Origin: CAKZYD01 sp039814715 | GTDB taxonomy: Bacteria > Pseudomonadota > Alphaproteobacteria > Sphingomonadales > CAKZYD01 | Reading direction: 5' to 3' | NCBI GenBank assembly: GCA_039814715.1 | Contig: JBCCAR010000011.1 | Coordinates: 26,416-90,415, forward strand | Length of the DNA: 64,000 nucleotides | Shown: positions 61,982 through 64,000 of the stretch, piece after piece | Position numbering within the stretch: the stretch's first letter is position 1 | Layout: every line of letters starts with the position of its first letter | Translations under genes and position numbers: made by a program | Notes under the pieces: model-generated | The model's input: the letters and a program-made list of their open reading frames with translations, nothing else | What the model was told of the DNA's origin: nothing | Database searches by the model: none

Positions 61982-62449
61982 ATGAATGTACAGTTTAAAG
62001 ACCCTCAGGCTGAGACCCTCTCACCATTCCGCTTTTTTGAAGGCAATATGGAGTTTTCTGGCTTCGTCCAGGACCTGACCGGCAAAGTCCGGCGGCACTA
62101 TAAAGGCACAATCGCTTGCGAAAAGAGCGAGGACGTGTTGGTGTTGGATGAGTATCTTCACTTCAACGACGGCGCCACGGAACGCCGTGCTTGGACCATC
62201 AAACGCACGAAGGACGACATCTCCGGAACCGCAGATGACTTAGTCGGCGAGGCGGTTATAACACCGGAAGGCCAAGACGAAATGCGCTGGCGCTACGTTA
62301 TGGAGATCGAGATTGGCGGTAAGCGCCGTCCTTTCAATTTCGAAGACGTGTTTGTGCAAACCGATGACCACACCATGGTGGCCAAAACGACAATGTCCAA
62401 GTTTGGTCTTCCCCTGGCGCGGCTGTATTCGACGTACCGCAAGGCTTAA
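61982..62449 (+). CDS. DUF3833 family protein
   Basis: A 155-aa protein of DUF3833: LSPFRFFEGNMEFSGFVQDLTGKVRRHYKG near the start, LDEYLHFNDGATERRAWTIKR in the middle, TMVAKTTMSKFGLPLARLYSTYRK at the end. Most relatives are lipoproteins, but this copy shows no signal peptide or lipobox. It closes the lipid-modification operon, 75 bp after the MFS gene. Its stop shares 4 nt (TTAA) with the convergent gene. Confidence 0.87.
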   Translation: MNVQFKDPQAETLSPFRFFEGNMEFSGFVQDLTGKVRRHYKGTIACEKSEDVLVLDEYLHFNDGATERRAWTIKRTKDDISGTADDLVGEAVITPEGQDEMRWRYVMEIEIGGKRRPFNFEDVFVQTDDHTMVAKTTMSKFGLPLARLYSTYRKA

Positions 62450-62808
62450 TCCGCGCAGGGGTAGCGCTGCGCCAATACCTCCAGCACATATTTCGCTACA
62501 GGCTCATCCTGCTGAGATGGGTCCACCCCTTCTAGCGCTACAAACACACTGCCAAGATCATAATGCGCGTTCGGCACTGGGCAAAACGACCCAGCAGCGC
62601 CTGGCATGCGCGCATGCACAACAGCGCCCTCAATCACTCCTTGCAAATAATAGGTCAGTGCCATCCAATCTGCCCTGTTAGCAAAGCCCGGCGCGCCGGC
62701 ACTCGCACGCATGCGCAGCGCCTCTTTTACACTCAAAGGCACTCTTTCCCGCTCCGCCGCCACTGGCAGGCCCCACACCATCATCACTCCTATTAAAAAA
62801 GCGCGCAT
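62446..62808 (-). CDS. Rap1a/Tai-like exported small protein
   Basis: A 120-aa protein with a signal peptide (residues 1-18). The mature part has YLQGVIEGAV, FCPVP (C76) and a C-terminal QRYPC (C118), the pattern of the Rap1a/Tai family, whose two-cysteine members act as immunity proteins against type VI amidase effectors or have unknown roles. No T6SS or effector gene is adjacent. It stands alone. Confidence 0.65.
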   Translation of the reverse strand: MRAFLIGVMMVWGLPVAAERERVPLSVKEALRMRASAGAPGFANRADWMALTYYLQGVIEGAVVHARMPGAAGSFCPVPNAHYDLGSVFVALEGVDPSQQDEPVAKYVLEVLAQRYPCAD

Positions 62809-62883
62809 ACATCATCTCCTAATCCATATTTGACATTTATAAATTAAAGTATTAGTTTAATTTTTATAAGTGAACAAGGATGA

Positions 62884-63408
62884 ATGAGAGACATGGCTTT
62901 CGCGCGTTTAATGATGTGGGTGACTCGGTTTTTAGCTCTATCCTTACCGATCATGGTGCTCGGCATTTGGCTATTGTGGGACAGGATTGCACCGACAGCG
63001 GCGCAGATGTCTGGACTAGCGCTTGACCCGGCGAGCATTGGCTGGAGTGCAAGAATAGGTGCGGCAGGCCTGATGATGCTTGGTGCAGGGTTGCAGGCCT
63101 TTGGTTTGTGGTGCCTGTCTCACACATTCCAAGAGGCAGCAAGCGAGCGGGCTTTGTCAGAGACTGCAATTGCTGGTTTTCAGCGATTTTCTTGGATTGT
63201 CCTGGTAATGGTCCCCGTAGGCATAGCCATCCGCGCTGGCGTGATTGCGATTGTGAGCGCGGCAGATAGCGTGCCCGGCGGCTTCCTTCCCATCACCTTC
63301 GGGACCGGCGAGCTCCAGGCCCTGTTTATCGGCGCGCTCCTCGTCTTCGTGGCCCAAGTGTTCCGCCAGGGCCAAGCCGCGCAGCAAGAAAACCAGGCGT
63401 TCATCTAA
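62884..63408 (+). CDS. DUF2975 membrane protein
   Basis: A 174-aa protein with four predicted transmembrane segments: about 10-32, 55-80, 103-127 and 140-160. It is recognised as DUF2975, a family nearly always paired with a small Cro-like (YozG) regulator, as here 4 nt downstream. Function unknown. The start at 62884 has AAGGA only 3 nt upstream, so ATG 62893 is an equally possible start. Confidence 0.87.
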   Translation: MRDMAFARLMMWVTRFLALSLPIMVLGIWLLWDRIAPTAAQMSGLALDPASIGWSARIGAAGLMMLGAGLQAFGLWCLSHTFQEAASERALSETAIAGFQRFSWIVLVMVPVGIAIRAGVIAIVSAADSVPGGFLPITFGTGELQALFIGALLVFVAQVFRQGQAAQQENQAFI

Positions 63409-63412
63409 GGAA

Positions 63413-63619
63413 ATGGCAATCGTCGTTACCTTGGATGTCATGCTGGCCAGGCGGAAGATGAAGCTGAAGACGCTTGCCGCTGAAATCGAGGTGACGGAGC
63501 AAGCACTGTCCTCCATCAAAACCGGCAAAGTTAAAGGCATGCGCTTTGCCACTTTAGAGAAGATCTGCCAAGTGCTGGCCTGTCAGCCTGGCGATATTTT
63601 GGAGTACCGAGACGAATGA
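63413..63619 (+). CDS. Cro/C1-type HTH regulator, YozG-like
   Basis: A 68-aa DNA-binding protein consisting of one helix-turn-helix domain: VMLARRKMKLKTLAAEIEVTEQALSSIKTGKVKGMRFATLEKICQVL (residues 9-55), then PGDILEY. YozG-type regulators accompany DUF2975 membrane proteins and probably control that gene pair. It overlaps the downstream lipoprotein gene by 4 nt. Confidence 0.92.
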   Translation: MAIVVTLDVMLARRKMKLKTLAAEIEVTEQALSSIKTGKVKGMRFATLEKICQVLACQPGDILEYRDE

Positions 63620-63801
63620 AACCGCATCTCTTCCTCGCCGCCCTATTGGCCCTCACCGCTTGCGGACACACTGCCTCCCCGGACGCGCAGAAACGTTGGC
63701 AAGACAGCTTTTGCCGCGAGATATACGGCCAAAGCTGCACAGACCAAAACGGCAGCACCGGCGGCGCACCAGACCACAATCAGCCGATGGGTAATTTGTA
63801 G
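63616..63801 (+). CDS. Small lipoprotein
   Basis: A 61-aa protein with a lipoprotein signal (LALTAC, lipid-modified C16), then a short hydrophilic mature part with two more cysteines (FCREIYGQSC). No family recognised. It starts in a 4-nt overlap with the HTH gene, so it is likely co-transcribed with DUF2975 and the regulator. Confidence 0.75.
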   Translation: MKPHLFLAALLALTACGHTASPDAQKRWQDSFCREIYGQSCTDQNGSTGGAPDHNQPMGNL

Positions 63802-63883
63802 CAGACGTTCAGCCGACCTCTTGCCGCTTTGCGCGGGGCTCGCAATGGCACATTTGAGCCCAAAGGCGACATCCGCCTCCGTC

Positions 63884-63906
63884 GTCCTCCGGCTTGACCG
63901 GGGGAC
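63884..63906. repeat. Short palindromic repeat, possible terminator
   Basis: GTCCTCCGG (63884-63892) and CCGGGGGAC (63898-63906) form a 9-bp stem with one G-U pair and a five-base loop. This compact CCTCCGG/CCGGAGG form with GTC/GAC ends resembles a widespread alphaproteobacterial intergenic palindrome. It separates the lipoprotein gene from the convergent nuclease gene. Confidence 0.5.
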
Positions 63907-63916
63907 CCATTCATGA

Positions 63917-64000
63917 TCATGGGGCTGCAATCTGTGGGTATAAATCCTGCCAGTGGGGGTTACGCGCTTCGATCAGACTGACTTTCCAATCTCGGTTGTA
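63917..64000 (-). CDS. GIY-YIG nuclease-like protein, 3' end only
   Basis: The last 27 codons of a minus-strand gene running off the window, ending in TGA at 63917-63919. The peptide contains YNRDWKVSLIEARNPHWQDL followed by YPQIAAP; this WK-LIE--NP-W-DLY pattern is the C-terminus of small GIY-YIG domain proteins (YhbQ-like putative endonucleases). The catalytic part lies outside the window, so activity cannot be judged. Confidence 0.7.
   Translation of the reverse strand, partial: YNRDWKVSLIEARNPHWQDLYPQIAAP

Noticed and set aside
63643..63930. Minus-strand frame over the lipoprotein gene and palindrome
   Set aside because: Its first residues come from the palindrome and the rest is antisense to the HTH/lipoprotein operon.
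1..64000. tRNA, rRNA, CRISPR arrays, prophage or insertion sequences
   Set aside because: No cloverleaf-like intergenic sequence, regularly spaced repeats, integrase, transposase or phage structural gene was seen on either strand.

Overview
The window reads as a contiguous piece of an alphaproteobacterial chromosome. The strongest support is the block rnd, lptC, lptA, lptB, rpoN, hpf, ptsN at 26.8-32.5 kb, together with DUF2794-fmt-truA and the short HRDC-less RNase D. Coding density is very high, genes are mostly joined by 1-8 nt start/stop overlaps, and several convergent pairs share their stop codons. No rRNA, tRNA, CRISPR array, phage or insertion sequence was recognised. The gene content (photolyase, lipid-modifying genes, NhaA, Na+-coupled symporter, many oxygen-dependent enzymes) fits an aerobic, probably aquatic and light-exposed bacterium. 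The order cannot be fixed from the sequence.

Layout. 0-5.6 kb: isochorismatase-like hydrolase, cupin, infC (probably starting at AUA), TraB/GumN protein, NhaA, DUF1223 protein and an outer-membrane barrel. 5.6-10.2 kb (minus): a Gld-type ABC operon (ATPase, permease, GldG-like, DUF4340). 10.2-13.4 kb: an intergenic region with a folded terminator and a palindromic repeat, a GIN-domain protein, DUF2794, fmt and truA. 13.4-26.6 kb: an accessory catabolic or biosynthetic locus. A LysR regulator heads a plus-strand run (GMC oxidoreductase, unknown 112-aa protein, methyltransferase, FAD oxidase, hydrolase, flavin monooxygenase, PhyH dioxygenase). Divergent from it is a four-gene minus operon (hydrolase, cupin, ornithine-cyclodeaminase-like, PEP-mutase-like lyase), and an MFS transporter lies at the end. 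26.8-32.5 kb: envelope and sigma-54/nitrogen-PTS housekeeping block. 32.5-41.6 kb: an orphan CoxM/CoxS pair without a large subunit, an AGCS symporter with a long structured leader, a PAS-GGDEF-EAL protein, DUF2237, MsrB, DUF533, a CDP-alcohol phosphatidyltransferase and a nucleoside transporter.

41.7-54 kb: an exported unknown protein, DUF1287, a Rieske dioxygenase alpha/beta pair, the rubrerythrin / Fe-S CCG protein / DUF3501 trio, a UDP-glucuronate epimerase, an HSL-type esterase, a MATE pump, a histone-deacetylase-like amidohydrolase and an FAD dehydrogenase. 54.1-62.4 kb: an ECF sigma factor, a small membrane protein (likely anti-sigma) and a heavy-metal-sensor-like periplasmic protein, followed by photolyase, amine-oxidase-like flavoprotein, DUF1365, cyclopropane-fatty-acid-synthase-like methyltransferase, MFS carrier and DUF3833. 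This looks like a stress-regulated membrane-lipid modification module. 62.4-64 kb: Rap1a/Tai-like protein, DUF2975 plus Cro-like regulator, a small lipoprotein, and the 3' end of a GIY-YIG nuclease running off the window.

The two regions most likely to hold undescribed biology are the LysR-centred divergent locus (13.4-26.6 kb) and the ECF-sigma/photolyase/lipid locus (54.1-62.4 kb). The structured leader before the AGCS symporter is a third candidate. All functional assignments rest on motifs and family knowledge read by eye; no database search was run.
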